From positions 682,001 through 746,000 of the forward strand of contig LR632930.1 in the NCBI GenBank assembly GCA_902167325.1: a DNA stretch of 64,000 bases, in the 5' to 3' direction. Each line of letters begins with the position of its first letter. Position 1 is the first letter of the stretch. Below are positions 42,401 to 50,598 of this stretch, one piece after another. Source of the DNA: Chitinophaga pinensis (GTDB taxonomy: Bacteria; Bacteroidota; Bacteroidia; Chitinophagales; Chitinophagaceae). The notes under the pieces were generated by a model that did no database searches, had not been told where the DNA came from, and saw only the letters and a program-made list of their open reading frames with translations. The position numbers and the translations under genes were made by a program.

Positions 42401-43336
42401 TTAGAATCCGTTAAACCTAAAACCAACTGAAAATGGATACTGCTCGAGCCCGTAATCATGGAGGGGGGTCAGGGCGAAATTGCTATAAAGTTTGATAGGT
42501 CCGTAACCTACTTCTCCGGTTAGCCCAAAACGCCACTTATTCAGGCTAAACTCGTCGGTCAACCGTACTTTGCCTCTCTCCTCGCTTACCTGCTTGGTGC
42601 GTGCCTTCAACAGATATCCGCCGGATACGCCTAAGCTCATCTTAAACGAGCGGTTGGGCCTGGCAGGATTGCCTGTGTAATTCAGCATCAATGGAACAGT
42701 CAGGTATTGTACAAACAACTTGTTCTTTGAAAAGTTCACGGTATCACGAATGATCGTGGTCGGATAACCCGGTACGTAGCTGATGTTCCGGGCAAAACGG
42801 TAGTTGTTCATTTCCAGTCCGGCCGCATAAATGAGGTTGAACTTATGCTTGGACAGGTTCAGCCGCTGCATAAGGATCCAGAGGTTGAAATTCACCGACT
42901 TGCCGGGCATGAGCTTGAACTCTGAAAGCGATAATGGCTGGCTGGCCATCCGCGGAGCGAAGTTATTGAGGGCGGCACCCGAATAATCGAAGCTTTTACC
43001 GTAGTAATTGGGGCTTGCATAAGATGTTCCCAGGAAGCTGGAGTTGCTGGCTGCGGGGTGAAGAGACATTACCTGTGCGCCATTGTAATCGCTCCGGTCG
43101 CGGTAATTGTTAAAGCCCAGATCGAACACCAGCCATCTGGTATGCAGGTTCTTTTTGAGCTTTTGCCGGGCATAAGCCGTATCCTGGTAAGCCCTGAACA
43201 CGTTCTTTCCATCGGCATTGCGGCCTTTGATGATCACCAGCCCCTTTATCTGAATGGTGTCAATCGCCTGTTTCTGCGCCATGGTGGCGGAGCAAACGAA
43301 GACCAGTAAGCAACTGAGTAAAATTTTATACTTCAT
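42401..43336 (-). CDS. Outer-membrane beta-barrel family protein
   Basis: A 311-residue protein with signal MKYKILLSCLLVFVCSATMAQ. It then has alternating beta-strand stretches typical of Bacteroidota porin-family barrels, e.g. WLVFDLGFNNYRDRSDY, KSVNFNLWILMQRLNLSKHKFNLIYAAGLEMNN, QYLTVPLMLNYTGN, SFKMSLGVSGGYLLKARTKQ. It ends with PFSVGFRFNGF, a C-terminal aromatic as needed for barrel assembly. It lies 33 bp downstream of the anti-sigma gene in a sigma/anti-sigma/barrel operon, so the envelope stimulus may concern this protein. Confidence 0.75.
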   Translation of the reverse strand: MKYKILLSCLLVFVCSATMAQKQAIDTIQIKGLVIIKGRNADGKNVFRAYQDTAYARQKLKKNLHTRWLVFDLGFNNYRDRSDYNGAQVMSLHPAASNSSFLGTSYASPNYYGKSFDYSGAALNNFAPRMASQPLSLSEFKLMPGKSVNFNLWILMQRLNLSKHKFNLIYAAGLEMNNYRFARNISYVPGYPTTIIRDTVNFSKNKLFVQYLTVPLMLNYTGNPARPNRSFKMSLGVSGGYLLKARTKQVSEERGKVRLTDEFSLNKWRFGLTGEVGYGPIKLYSNFALTPLHDYGLEQYPFSVGFRFNGF

Positions 43337-43369
43337 ATATCTATCCCGTTTTACCGGTTAGTTGGATCA

Positions 43370-44428
43370 CTATCTGTTGTTACGTTTTTTGGCAAAAATC
43401 TTCGCCACATTGGTGAATTTATCGAGTACTTTACTTTCGATGCCATTACCCGTTACCGACAAAATAAGCTCTCCGGGAGGCTCGGCAGGGGCGGCAGTTG
43501 CCAGTGAAGCGGTATGTTGTACATCGATGGATGCTTTAACGGGGGTGGTTGCCTGTTCCCGGATTCCGGTAACACTGGAACTAATCCCTGCGTTAACTAC
43601 AGGAGCTTCCTGCCGGGGAGCGGAACGCTCAAGCGTGTTCAATGCGGCAAGTGCATTGTTTGATACCGGTTCGGAAGCCTCATTTCCGCTAGGCGAAGTG
43701 GTGTTTACCGCAGAGCGGGTATCAGCAACGGTTACATTCTTCACCGGAGCCGTTTTGGCTGCATCAGCGGCACGCTTTGCGGTTGTGGCTTCTGCTAAGG
43801 CTGCAACATCTATGTTTTCAGCCGGGGTAACCGGTGTAACAGTGGCAGCCTGTGGCTGGGCAGCAGGTGCAGCAGGCTGAACCTTTGCCATGGGTGCCGG
43901 AGGTAAAACGGCGGTATCATCCGGCTGAAAGGCATTACGCAGCAGGAAGAGTGACCCTGCGAGCATGGCAGCGGCAGCCCACCAGTAACGGCGATCCATC
44001 CGTACCACTTTCTGTTTTTCCGCATGGCGGTAAAGCGCGCTTTTGTCACCATAAGAAACTGTCAGATTGGCCTGCAGGCGTGTTTTCTCCCAAACGGCGA
44101 GTTCTGCGCGAAGGGCGGGATGCTCTTCCATGAATGCCTCCAAAGCGCGTACTTCAGCAGGCGCCAGTTCGCCATCGATATATTCGAGCAACACGGAGGA
44201 ATAATTCCTTTCGGGAGCAGCGGGCTGCCGGTAAAGGGATGCCTTTCCATCAAATACGGGGTTATCTGGGGTGAGTTTGACAGCCAGCAGCTGGTCCAGC
44301 TCAGCACGCACCTGGGGGTGCGTGGCCACGAAAGCTTCCAGGGCTGCGGATTCTTCGGCATTAAGCTCCCCGTCTACATAACTGTAGAGAAACTCCTCGT
44401 AATTTGATATGTGAATGTCTATTGACAT
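43370..44428 (-). CDS. Membrane anti-sigma factor with duplicated N-terminal domain
   Basis: A 352-residue single-pass protein. Two copies of a roughly 40-residue helical module stand in tandem: residues about 8-47 (NYEEFLYSYVDGELNAEESAALEAFVATHPQVRAELDQL) and about 75-115 (YSSVLLEYIDGELAPAEVRALEAFMEEHPALRAELAVW). A membrane span follows (about 148-166, WWAAAAMLAGSLFLLRN). The periplasmic part is Ala/Pro/Thr-rich and largely disordered. The Y(V/I)DGEL motif is shared with other Bacteroidota anti-sigma factors. It lies 25 bp after the ECF sigma gene. Confidence 0.75.
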   Translation of the reverse strand: MSIDIHISNYEEFLYSYVDGELNAEESAALEAFVATHPQVRAELDQLLAVKLTPDNPVFDGKASLYRQPAAPERNYSSVLLEYIDGELAPAEVRALEAFMEEHPALRAELAVWEKTRLQANLTVSYGDKSALYRHAEKQKVVRMDRRYWWAAAAMLAGSLFLLRNAFQPDDTAVLPPAPMAKVQPAAPAAQPQAATVTPVTPAENIDVAALAEATTAKRAADAAKTAPVKNVTVADTRSAVNTTSPSGNEASEPVSNNALAALNTLERSAPRQEAPVVNAGISSSVTGIREQATTPVKASIDVQHTASLATAAPAEPPGELILSVTGNGIESKVLDKFTNVAKIFAKKRNNR

Positions 44429-44453
44429 AAGATCCTGATTTTGAATACCTTTA

Positions 44454-44939
44454 CTAAATCACGTTTTCCATTTTCACGAGATATTCTTTGAGGTGTGCCC
44501 TGGCCCGGTGGAGGTAAACTTTCACCTGCGAGGCATTTAGTTGCATGATCTCTCCTATCTCTTCGTAACTATACCCTTCGTAGTCCTTCAGCAAGATGAG
44601 CGATCGTTGAACATCACTCAGCCGGTCGAGGGCTTTTTCTATGATTGCCCGTGCGTTATGTATCTTCTGATCGGTAATTTTTGCTTCTTCCCTGAACTCT
44701 TCTACCAGCGAAACGCGCTTCACCTTGCGTACATGATCGATCATATTATGGTACGCAACGGTAAACAGATAGCTTTTGGCCTTATCAAAAGGCACATCAC
44801 TAACGTGTTTCCATAATATTTCGAATGCGTTCTGTACTACGTCCCTGGCATCTTCTGCATGCCCCAGGTTCTTTACGATGAACCGGAAGAGATTATCGCT
44901 GTACAGATCTACGCATTTGTTGTACTCCTTTTCCGTCAT
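44454..44939 (-). CDS. ECF-type RNA polymerase sigma factor
   Basis: A 161-residue sigma factor. Region 2 (about 8-75) reads YNKCVDLYSDNLFRFIVKNLGHAEDARDVVQNAFEILWKHV and SYLFTVAYHNMIDHVRK. Region 4 (about 108-155) reads LSDVQRSLILLKDYEGYSYEEIGEIMQLNASQVKVYLHRARAHLK. It is first in a minus-strand operon with the anti-sigma and beta-barrel genes. Confidence 0.92.
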   Translation of the reverse strand: MTEKEYNKCVDLYSDNLFRFIVKNLGHAEDARDVVQNAFEILWKHVSDVPFDKAKSYLFTVAYHNMIDHVRKVKRVSLVEEFREEAKITDQKIHNARAIIEKALDRLSDVQRSLILLKDYEGYSYEEIGEIMQLNASQVKVYLHRARAHLKEYLVKMENVI

Positions 44940-45317
44940 CCGGCGATAGGTTCTTTAGCGTGCTAAGTTCCGACAAATTGTTGAATAGTGCTGTTTCTCC
45001 GTTTACCCGGCAGCTCTCCAGCCCTATGACAATTCTATCGTATGCACGAAGGACCAACACCCAAATGACCGTTCTACCCGGCGCAAAGCGCCCTAAAGGG
45101 TAAAAAACCGTCATAAAGCCCGCCGGATACCTCAGCAAACAGTTCGTCTCGTCATAATCCAACCGTCTGTGATAATTATATGACGCAAACCGTGTTTTAA
45201 ATGTTACACCTCCGTCAAACTTTTTGCTCCCCGGCCGATTCCCCCTTTCTTACTTCCCGATCCTCAATACATTTATTGCCCTAACTTTGTTAGATAGAGC
45301 TTAAAATAAGGTGCAAC
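44940..45317. other. Divergent intergenic region between ECF sigma and kbl
   Basis: A 378-bp region with no ORF of coding character. A nested inverted repeat lies at 45076-45103: TACCC encloses GGCGC-AAA-GCGCC and closes with GGGTA. The kbl -7 element is at 45282. No clear promoter for the sigma operon was found, which may reflect autoregulation from a non-consensus ECF promoter. Confidence 0.4.
45282..45289 (+). promoter_or_regulatory. Putative -7 element of kbl
   Basis: TAACTTTG matches TAnnTTTG, 28 bp before the kbl ATG. No upstream TTTG is seen at good spacing. Confidence 0.45.
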
Positions 45318-46520
45318 ATGAATCAGAACTTTGTCAATCGTTTAAAACTGGAACTGGATGAGATCGAAAACGCCGGCCTTTACAAGCGGGAAAGGATCAT
45401 CACTTCCGAGCAGGGCGCCGAAATCACCGTGGGTGGCAATACTGTCATCAACCTCTGCGCTAATAACTACCTCGGTCTGTCGTCCCACCCAAAAGTGGTA
45501 GCCGCCGCCCGTGAAGCCATTGATACCCATGGGTACGGCATGAGCAGTGTCCGGTTCATCTGTGGCACCCAGGACATCCACCGGGAGCTGGAAGAGAAGA
45601 TCTCCAAATTCCTCGGAACGGAAGACACGATTCTGTATGTTGCCGCCTTCGACGCCAACGGCGGGGTATTTGAACCCCTCTTCGGCGAACAGGATGCCAT
45701 CATCTCCGACGCACTCAACCACGCTTCCATCATCGACGGGGTACGCCTCTGTAAAGCCCAGCGCTTCCGTTACGAACATAATAACATGGCCGACCTGGAA
45801 GCCAAACTCCAGGAAGCACAGGGCTGCCGCAGCCGTATTATCGTGACCGATGGCTCCTTCTCCATGGACGGTACCATTGCCCAGCTCGACAAAATCTGCG
45901 ACCTGGCCGATAAATACGACGCCATTGTGATGAGCGACGAATCCCATTCCAGTGGTTTCCTCGGCAAAACCGGGCGTGGCACCCACGAATACCGTGGTGT
46001 TATGGGCCGGGTAGATATTATTACCGGCACCCTTGGCAAGGCACTTGGCGGTGCTTCCGGCGGTTTCACCAGCGGTCCCAAAGCCGTGATCGACATTCTG
46101 CGCCAGCGCAGCCGTCCGTACCTCTTCTCCAACTCAGTGGCGCCCAGCATCGTTGGGGCATCCATCGCCGTGCTGGATATGCTGAGTGAAACAACAGAAC
46201 TGCGCGACCAGCTGGAGTTTAACACCAAATATTTCCGTGAAAAGATAACTGAAGCCGGTTTTGACATCAAGCCGGGCGACCACCCAATTGTTCCCGTAAT
46301 GCTGTACGACGCCAAGCTGAGCCAGCAATTCGCTGACAAACTGCTGGCTGAAGGTATTTATGTGATCGGATTCTTTTACCCTGTAGTGCCCAAAGGCCAG
46401 GCGCGCATCCGTGTGCAGCTGAGTGCCGCACATACCAAGGCCCATCTTGATAAGGCAATTGCCGCATTTACAAAGGTCGGTAAGGAACTGGGCGTCCTGA
46501 AATCAGTCGAAAAGGTATAA
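45318..46520 (+). CDS. kbl: Glycine C-acetyltransferase (2-amino-3-ketobutyrate CoA ligase)
   Basis: A 400-residue PLP enzyme of the alpha-oxoamine synthase family that splits 2-amino-3-ketobutyrate to glycine and acetyl-CoA in threonine breakdown. Lys241 in [10 protein letters not shown] forms the Schiff base; Asp207 and His210 (SDESH) contact the cofactor. The whole chain is collinear with E. coli Kbl ([82 protein letters not shown]). This supports Kbl over the related serine palmitoyltransferase. The threonine dehydrogenase gene is not adjacent. A tetraloop terminator follows. Confidence 0.92.
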   Translation: MNQNFVNRLKLELDEIENAGLYKRERIITSEQGAEITVGGNTVINLCANNYLGLSSHPKVVAAAREAIDTHGYGMSSVRFICGTQDIHRELEEKISKFLGTEDTILYVAAFDANGGVFEPLFGEQDAIISDALNHASIIDGVRLCKAQRFRYEHNNMADLEAKLQEAQGCRSRIIVTDGSFSMDGTIAQLDKICDLADKYDAIVMSDESHSSGFLGKTGRGTHEYRGVMGRVDIITGTLGKALGGASGGFTSGPKAVIDILRQRSRPYLFSNSVAPSIVGASIAVLDMLSETTELRDQLEFNTKYFREKITEAGFDIKPGDHPIVPVMLYDAKLSQQFADKLLAEGIYVIGFFYPVVPKGQARIRVQLSAAHTKAHLDKAIAAFTKVGKELGVLKSVEKV

Positions 46521-46543
46521 TTATTGAAATATATATCAACCTC

Positions 46544-46570
46544 AAAGGCGGCTTCGGCCGCCTTTTTTTT
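46544..46570 (+). terminator. Intrinsic terminator of kbl
   Basis: AAAGGCGGC (46544-46552), UUCG-type tetraloop, GCCGCCTTT (46557-46565), then a T8 run. Confidence 0.95.
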
Positions 46571-46629
46571 AAAGTCTATGTTAAGTACCGGTAAATCAGG
46601 GTACTAAGAATTAGCCCCGGTCTAAAACA

Positions 46630-46794
46630 ACTTAAAAGTACGGTTACAGTACAGCTAGCGTAAGATTACAGTATGGCTAGCGTACTATTACAGCGCGATG
46701 ATAGCGCTATTACAGCGCGATGATAGCGCGATTACAGCGCTATTACAGCGCGATTACAGCGCGATTGCAGCGCGATTAGCGTACGATTACAAAA
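46630..46794. repeat. 11-bp-phased repeat array 2
   Basis: Fifteen consecutive 11-bp units in unbroken phase. The common unit is CGATTACAGCG (46729, 46751) or CTATTACAGCG (46685, 46707, 46740). Variants such as CGATGATAGCG (46696, 46718) alternate with it, giving a 22-bp higher-order period in the first half. The outer units are more degenerate and end in AGTA or GCGTA. The array starts 60 bp past the kbl terminator and ends about 130 bp before the promoter of the next gene, so it appears to lie outside both messages. It shares the 11-bp period, but no sequence, with arrays 1 and 3. Confidence 0.92.
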
Positions 46795-46926
46795 CTATAT
46801 CCCCTTGCACGGTAATGTTGCTTAAACGACTTTCATCCACATTGGAGAACCCTGTTCTAACAAATTTTCATGCCCCTGCTCCCGAATTCCTGATATGCAT
46901 CAGCCCTGCTTTTCCACCCGAAGCAT

Positions 46927-46934
46927 TACTTTTG
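46927..46934 (+). promoter_or_regulatory. Putative -7 element of the beta-lactamase-like gene
   Basis: TACTTTTG (TAnnTTTG), 30 bp before the ATG at 46964. Confidence 0.4.
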
Positions 46935-46963
46935 CATTCACTGATTAAAAAATTTACGCCTTG

Positions 46964-47728
46964 ATGAAACGATTCGGCCTTTTCCTGATCGCCGCCGCCC
47001 TTGGGTTCGGCGCATGTACGCCCAACAACGTGAAAGACGCGAAAGAGTGGCAGCAACACTTCGTAAAACATAAGCTGGAAGGCTGCTTTATGGTGTTTGA
47101 TAACGGCCAGGGCACTTTCCGGGTTTACAATATCGAGCGCGCCAAAGAGCGTTTTACACCGGCCGGGGCCTTCGAGCCGTTCCTTTCCATTACCGGCCTG
47201 CAAACGGGCGCCATCAGCGATACCAATATGATTACCGCCGGTGAACCCTTCCGCCAGGCGTTCCGCAATTCCTCCCTCCCCGCCTTCCAGGAAGTGGCCC
47301 GCACCATCGGGAAAGATACCCTGCAACGCTGGATGGATACCGTAGGATTCGGGAACCATAAAATCAGCCGGGTAGATACCTTTTGGCTCGATAACTCGCT
47401 GCAGATCAGTCCAGATGAAATGCTCGGCTTCACCAAACAGCTCTATTTCAACCAGTTGCCTTACCAGCGGCGCGCCCAGGAACTCACCGCAGGACTCATG
47501 ATCATGGAACAAACGGATAAATATATTTTTGCCTGGAAAGCCGGTGAAGGTAAATCCGGTAGTAAAAGGATCGGCTGGATGACCGGCTGGATCGAAGAAA
47601 ATCGCCATCCTTCCTTTTTTGTACTCAACTTTGAGACAGAAGACCCTGCTGCAGAACTCAAATCACTGGGAATGGAGCTTACCCGCAACATCCTGATCAG
47701 CGAAGGATTCTACAAAGGAGAAAAATAG
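46964..47728 (+). CDS. Class D beta-lactamase-like lipoprotein with lost active site
   Basis: A 254-residue lipoprotein (MKRFGLFLIAAALGFGAC, lipidated Cys18). The chain is collinear with OXA enzymes: TPAGAFEPFLSITGLQTG, then NSSLPAFQEVARTIGKDTLQRWMDTVGFGNHKIS, DTFWLDNSLQIS, and IGWMTGWIEE. The catalytic tetrad is not conserved. The SxxK motif reads GAFE (68-71), with the nucleophile Ser replaced by Gly and the carbamylated Lys by Glu. The second motif is S103-S-L, the third is FGN (129-131), and KTG reads KAG (192-194). Hydrolysis or acylation is therefore unlikely; a binding or sensing role is possible. Start ATG 46964; an upstream TTG adds one codon. Confidence 0.8.
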   Translation: MKRFGLFLIAAALGFGACTPNNVKDAKEWQQHFVKHKLEGCFMVFDNGQGTFRVYNIERAKERFTPAGAFEPFLSITGLQTGAISDTNMITAGEPFRQAFRNSSLPAFQEVARTIGKDTLQRWMDTVGFGNHKISRVDTFWLDNSLQISPDEMLGFTKQLYFNQLPYQRRAQELTAGLMIMEQTDKYIFAWKAGEGKSGSKRIGWMTGWIEENRHPSFFVLNFETEDPAAELKSLGMELTRNILISEGFYKGEK

Positions 47729-47763
47729 GCTGTTAAAAAACTGATAAAACCTTTCTTCAGGCA

Positions 47764-47794
47764 CTTGTAATACGTTATAAAAAAATTATTTTTG
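47764..47794 (+). promoter_or_regulatory. Promoter of the batB-like gene
   Basis: CTTG (47764-47767), 19-bp spacer, TATTTTTG (47787-47794): close to the Bacteroidota consensus TTTG-N19-TAnnTTTG. The expected start of transcription is about 47798, the first base of a perfect hairpin. Confidence 0.65.
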
Positions 47795-47797
47795 AAG

Positions 47798-47824
47798 CAC
47801 TTCCCGGCCTTTGCCCGGGAAGTG
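47798..47824 (+). promoter_or_regulatory. Hairpin at the predicted 5' end of the batB message
   Basis: CACTTCCCGG (47798-47807) pairs perfectly with CCGGGAAGTG (47815-47824), 7-nt loop, ending 12 nt before the ATG. It could instead be a terminator of the upstream lipoprotein gene, since TTTT follows at 47828. Confidence 0.6.
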
Positions 47825-47836
47825 GCGTTTTAAAAC

Positions 47837-48880
47837 ATGTTAAGGTTCCAACATACAGAGTATTTATGGGCGTTTGCCCTCCTCATCGTACTGGCGCTTG
47901 CGTTTGTATGGGTTTCCTGGTGGAAGCGCCGGTCTATCCGCCGTATCGGTGATCCCGGTATGGTAGAGAAACTGTTCAGCGGATATTCGCGTAAGCTATT
48001 CACCCTGAAGTTTATCCTCATCTTCCTCGCCTTCTTTTTCGGTGTTATTGGCCTGGCCAATCTCCAGAAAGGCAGCCGGGTCGAAAAGATCACCCGGAAA
48101 GGGGTAGACGTGATCATTGCGCTGGACGTGAGTAAAAGCATGCTCGCCACCGATGCCAAGCCCGACAGGCTTACCCGTGCCAAACAGCTTATTACCAAGC
48201 TGATGGAGCAAATGGATAACGACCGAATCGGCATGGTCGTATTTGCCGGTAACGCATACCTGCAAATGCCACTGACGGTGGACTACTCCGCCGCCCGCAT
48301 GTTCCTCGGCAGCATTACGCCGGATCTCATTCCCCGCCAGGGTACCGAAATCGGTGAAGCCATCCGCGTGAGCGACGAAGCTTTCAATAAAAAAGAACGT
48401 AAACATAAAGCCCTCATCATTATTTCTGACGGGGAAGATCATCAGGCCGGGGCATCTGCCGAAGCCAAAAAAGCGCTCGAAAACGGCGTTGTGATTTACA
48501 CCGTGGGCATTGGCTCCCCTACCGGCTCTCCCCTTCCCGATCCGGAAACCGGCGGCCTGAAAAAAGACAATGAGGGTAATACAGTTATCTCAAAGCTCAA
48601 CGAAGAAGAGCTGAAAAAAATCGCTTCTACAGGTAAAGGCATGTATCTGCACCTGCTGAATAACACCGATGAAGTGGTAGAAGCCCTCTCCGACCGTATC
48701 GATAAAATGGAACAGAAAGAGTTCGGAGAAAACGTGTTCACTGATTACAATAGTTATTTTCAATATTTCCTCGGCATTTGCCTGGTGCTGCTTGTACTGG
48801 AATTCTTCATCCCTGAAGGAACCACCCGCAAAAGCAACGCTAACAATCTGCCCGGGATACAAAAAGCGGAGGCCGCATGA
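47837..48880 (+). CDS. BatB-like von Willebrand A membrane protein
   Basis: A 347-residue protein with two N-terminal membrane spans (about 10-27 and 55-74), a VWA domain (about 90-290) and a C-terminal span (about 311-328). The metal-ion-dependent adhesion site is complete: DVSKSM (DxSxS), a Thr in the PRQGTEIGEA loop, and Asp in IISDGEDH. This is the BatA/BatB (Bacteroides aerotolerance) type; length and TM layout fit BatB. The next gene, a TPR protein, overlaps by 4 bp, as BatC does in other Bacteroidota. moxR, the DUF58 gene, batA and batD are not adjacent. Confidence 0.82.
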   Translation: MLRFQHTEYLWAFALLIVLALAFVWVSWWKRRSIRRIGDPGMVEKLFSGYSRKLFTLKFILIFLAFFFGVIGLANLQKGSRVEKITRKGVDVIIALDVSKSMLATDAKPDRLTRAKQLITKLMEQMDNDRIGMVVFAGNAYLQMPLTVDYSAARMFLGSITPDLIPRQGTEIGEAIRVSDEAFNKKERKHKALIIISDGEDHQAGASAEAKKALENGVVIYTVGIGSPTGSPLPDPETGGLKKDNEGNTVISKLNEEELKKIASTGKGMYLHLLNNTDEVVEALSDRIDKMEQKEFGENVFTDYNSYFQYFLGICLVLLVLEFFIPEGTTRKSNANNLPGIQKAEAA

Positions 48881-49626
48881 AAAAGAACTTCCTCCATACC
48901 GTAAGCATCATTGCTGCAGTTACCCTGGCAACCGCCCTCCCGGCGGCCGCACAGGAAGGCTCTTCTAAATTGATCCGCCAGGGCAACGCCCAATATAAAA
49001 AGCAACAATACGCCGACGCGGAAGCCAGCTACAAAAAAGCCCTTGAGCGTAACGCCAAATCAATGGAAGGCAACTTCAACCTCGGCAACTCCCTCTATGA
49101 GCAAAAGCGGTACGACGCCGCACGCCAGCAATACGCCAACGCCATCAAAACTCCCACCCGGAAAGAAACTGCCGCTGATGCTACTTACAACATCGGTAAC
49201 ACTTTCATGGAAGATAAAAAATGGGAAGAAAGCATCCAGTCATATAAAAAGGCCCTCAAAGCCAATCCCGCTGATGAACAGGCCCGTTACAACCTCGCCT
49301 ATGCCCAGGAAATGCTAAAGAAACAACAGCAGCAGCAAGGCGGTGGTAAAGACAATAAAGAACAAAAAGACAAGGATAAACAACAGGACAAACAGGATCA
49401 GCAGAACAAAGACAAACAGGACAAGCAGGATAAAAAAGACCAACAGGATCAGAAAGATCAGAAAGACGAAAAAGAACAGCAGCAACCCAAGCCCAAACCC
49501 AGTAAGCTGTCGCAGGAAGAGGCCCAGCGCCTGCTTCAGGCACTAGCCCAGCAGGAGAAGAAACTCCAGGAAGATAAAATGAAGAAGGTCAAAGGCTCGC
49601 CTGTGGGGGTGGAAAAGGACTGGTAA
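48877..49626 (+). CDS. BatC-like TPR protein with low-complexity tail
   Basis: A 249-residue exported protein: signal peptide about 1-25 (ending AAAQEG), then three TPRs (about 28-62, 63-102 and 103-145; e.g. GNAQYKKQQYADAEASYKKALERNAKSMEGNFNLGNSLYEQKRYDAARQQYANAIK). An extremely hydrophilic stretch of Lys, Gln and Asp repeats follows (about 150-205), then a short helix LSQEEAQRLLQALAQQEKKLQED. The tail's repeats are based on K-D-K-Q-D/Q-D-Q units and are prone to length change. The ATGA overlap with the VWA gene indicates coupled translation. It is the BatC partner by position and architecture. Confidence 0.8.
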   Translation: MKKNFLHTVSIIAAVTLATALPAAAQEGSSKLIRQGNAQYKKQQYADAEASYKKALERNAKSMEGNFNLGNSLYEQKRYDAARQQYANAIKTPTRKETAADATYNIGNTFMEDKKWEESIQSYKKALKANPADEQARYNLAYAQEMLKKQQQQQGGGKDNKEQKDKDKQQDKQDQQNKDKQDKQDKKDQQDQKDQKDEKEQQQPKPKPSKLSQEEAQRLLQALAQQEKKLQEDKMKKVKGSPVGVEKDW

Positions 49627-49654
49627 TGTCCCGCCAGCCCTGTACCTTTGCGGC

Positions 49655-50491
49655 ATGAAACTGCACGCCAGGAACATATTCCTGATCATACTGGGATCAT
49701 TCATATTTGCTATCGGTATCAACTTTCTTGCTATACCCAGTCAACTCTCTGAGGGCGGGGTTATCGGTATTTCCATATTAACGCATTACATGTGGGGCTG
49801 GTCGGCCGGGGCAGTAAACCTCGCCATGAATGCCGTACTGATGATAGTTGGCTGGCGCCTCCTTAACCGCCGCACCATCATCTATACCCTGATGTCTATT
49901 TTCTTTTGTTCCCTCTTCCTTTACCTCTCCGAGGGCAACAGGCAGCCTCCTACACAAGATCCTTTATTGGCCGCCATCTTCGCGGGCTTACTCGTGGGTA
50001 TTGGTCTGGGACTTGTATTCCTCAGCGGCGGCACTACTGGTGGTGCATCTATCGTAGCCCGTGTGCTGAATAAATACTTCGGCTGGTCGCTTGGCAATGC
50101 CATCCTGATGTTTGATGTGGTGGTAATTACTGCCGGTATTTTCATGATCGGCATCGAGCGTACCATGTACACTTTCATAGCCGTATACATCGGCGCAAGA
50201 GTAGTGGATTTCATTGTGGATGGTTTTAACACCAAGCGTGCCGTTACCATCATTTCTCCATTTTCTGCCATCATTGCTGAAAAAATCACCCACAATATGA
50301 ACCGTGGCGCAACCGTGCTCCATGGGCATGGCGCATACACGAAAGAACCCAAGGAAGTGCTGTATGTCATCATCGGCAAGCAGGAACTGATGGAACTCAA
50401 AAGAGTGGTGGCAGATGTAGATGCGGAAGCATTTATGGTGATCCACGAAGTACACGAAGTACTTGGCCGCGGTTTCTCCATCGGTAAATAA
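49655..50491 (+). CDS. YitT/DUF2179 family membrane protein
   Basis: A 278-residue protein with five to six membrane helices (e.g. IFLIILGSFIFAIGINFLAIP, LLVGIGLGLVFLSGGTTGGASIVARVL). A small cytoplasmic C-terminal DUF2179 domain follows (about 205-270, RAVTIISPFSAIIAEKITHNMNRGATVLHGHGAYTKEPKEVLYVIIGKQELMELKRVV), with the GATVLHGHGAY motif typical of YitT family proteins. Its transport function is unknown. It is followed by array 3 and, 295 bp downstream, by a plus-strand terminator. Confidence 0.88.
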   Translation: MKLHARNIFLIILGSFIFAIGINFLAIPSQLSEGGVIGISILTHYMWGWSAGAVNLAMNAVLMIVGWRLLNRRTIIYTLMSIFFCSLFLYLSEGNRQPPTQDPLLAAIFAGLLVGIGLGLVFLSGGTTGGASIVARVLNKYFGWSLGNAILMFDVVVITAGIFMIGIERTMYTFIAVYIGARVVDFIVDGFNTKRAVTIISPFSAIIAEKITHNMNRGATVLHGHGAYTKEPKEVLYVIIGKQELMELKRVVADVDAEAFMVIHEVHEVLGRGFSIGK

Positions 50492-50598
50492 ACATCCCCT
50501 TTACATCTGTATCTCCCTTTAATTGACCACCCGGGGTATTTGTGCCAACCGGCCGAACCTCTCATTATGGTCATCCAACCAATCAAACATAATTTGAA

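Noticed and set aside
44940..45317. 89-codon minus-strand frame upstream of the ECF sigma gene
   Set aside because: No family, poor codon use, and it crosses the nested hairpin at 45076-45103.
45318..46520. Serine palmitoyltransferase (sphingolipid synthesis) instead of Kbl
   Set aside because: Bacteroidota do carry SPT, but the chain is collinear with E. coli Kbl along its whole length, including [16 protein letters not shown] and [13 protein letters not shown].
46698..46964. 88-codon frame starting in array 2
   Set aside because: It is built from the 11-bp repeat and ends at the next gene's start. An 11-bp unit read in triplets gives only repeat-derived residues.
46964..47728. Functional OXA-type resistance gene
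   Set aside because: The nucleophile Ser and catalytic Lys are replaced (GAFE) and KTG is KAG, so resistance by hydrolysis is not expected.
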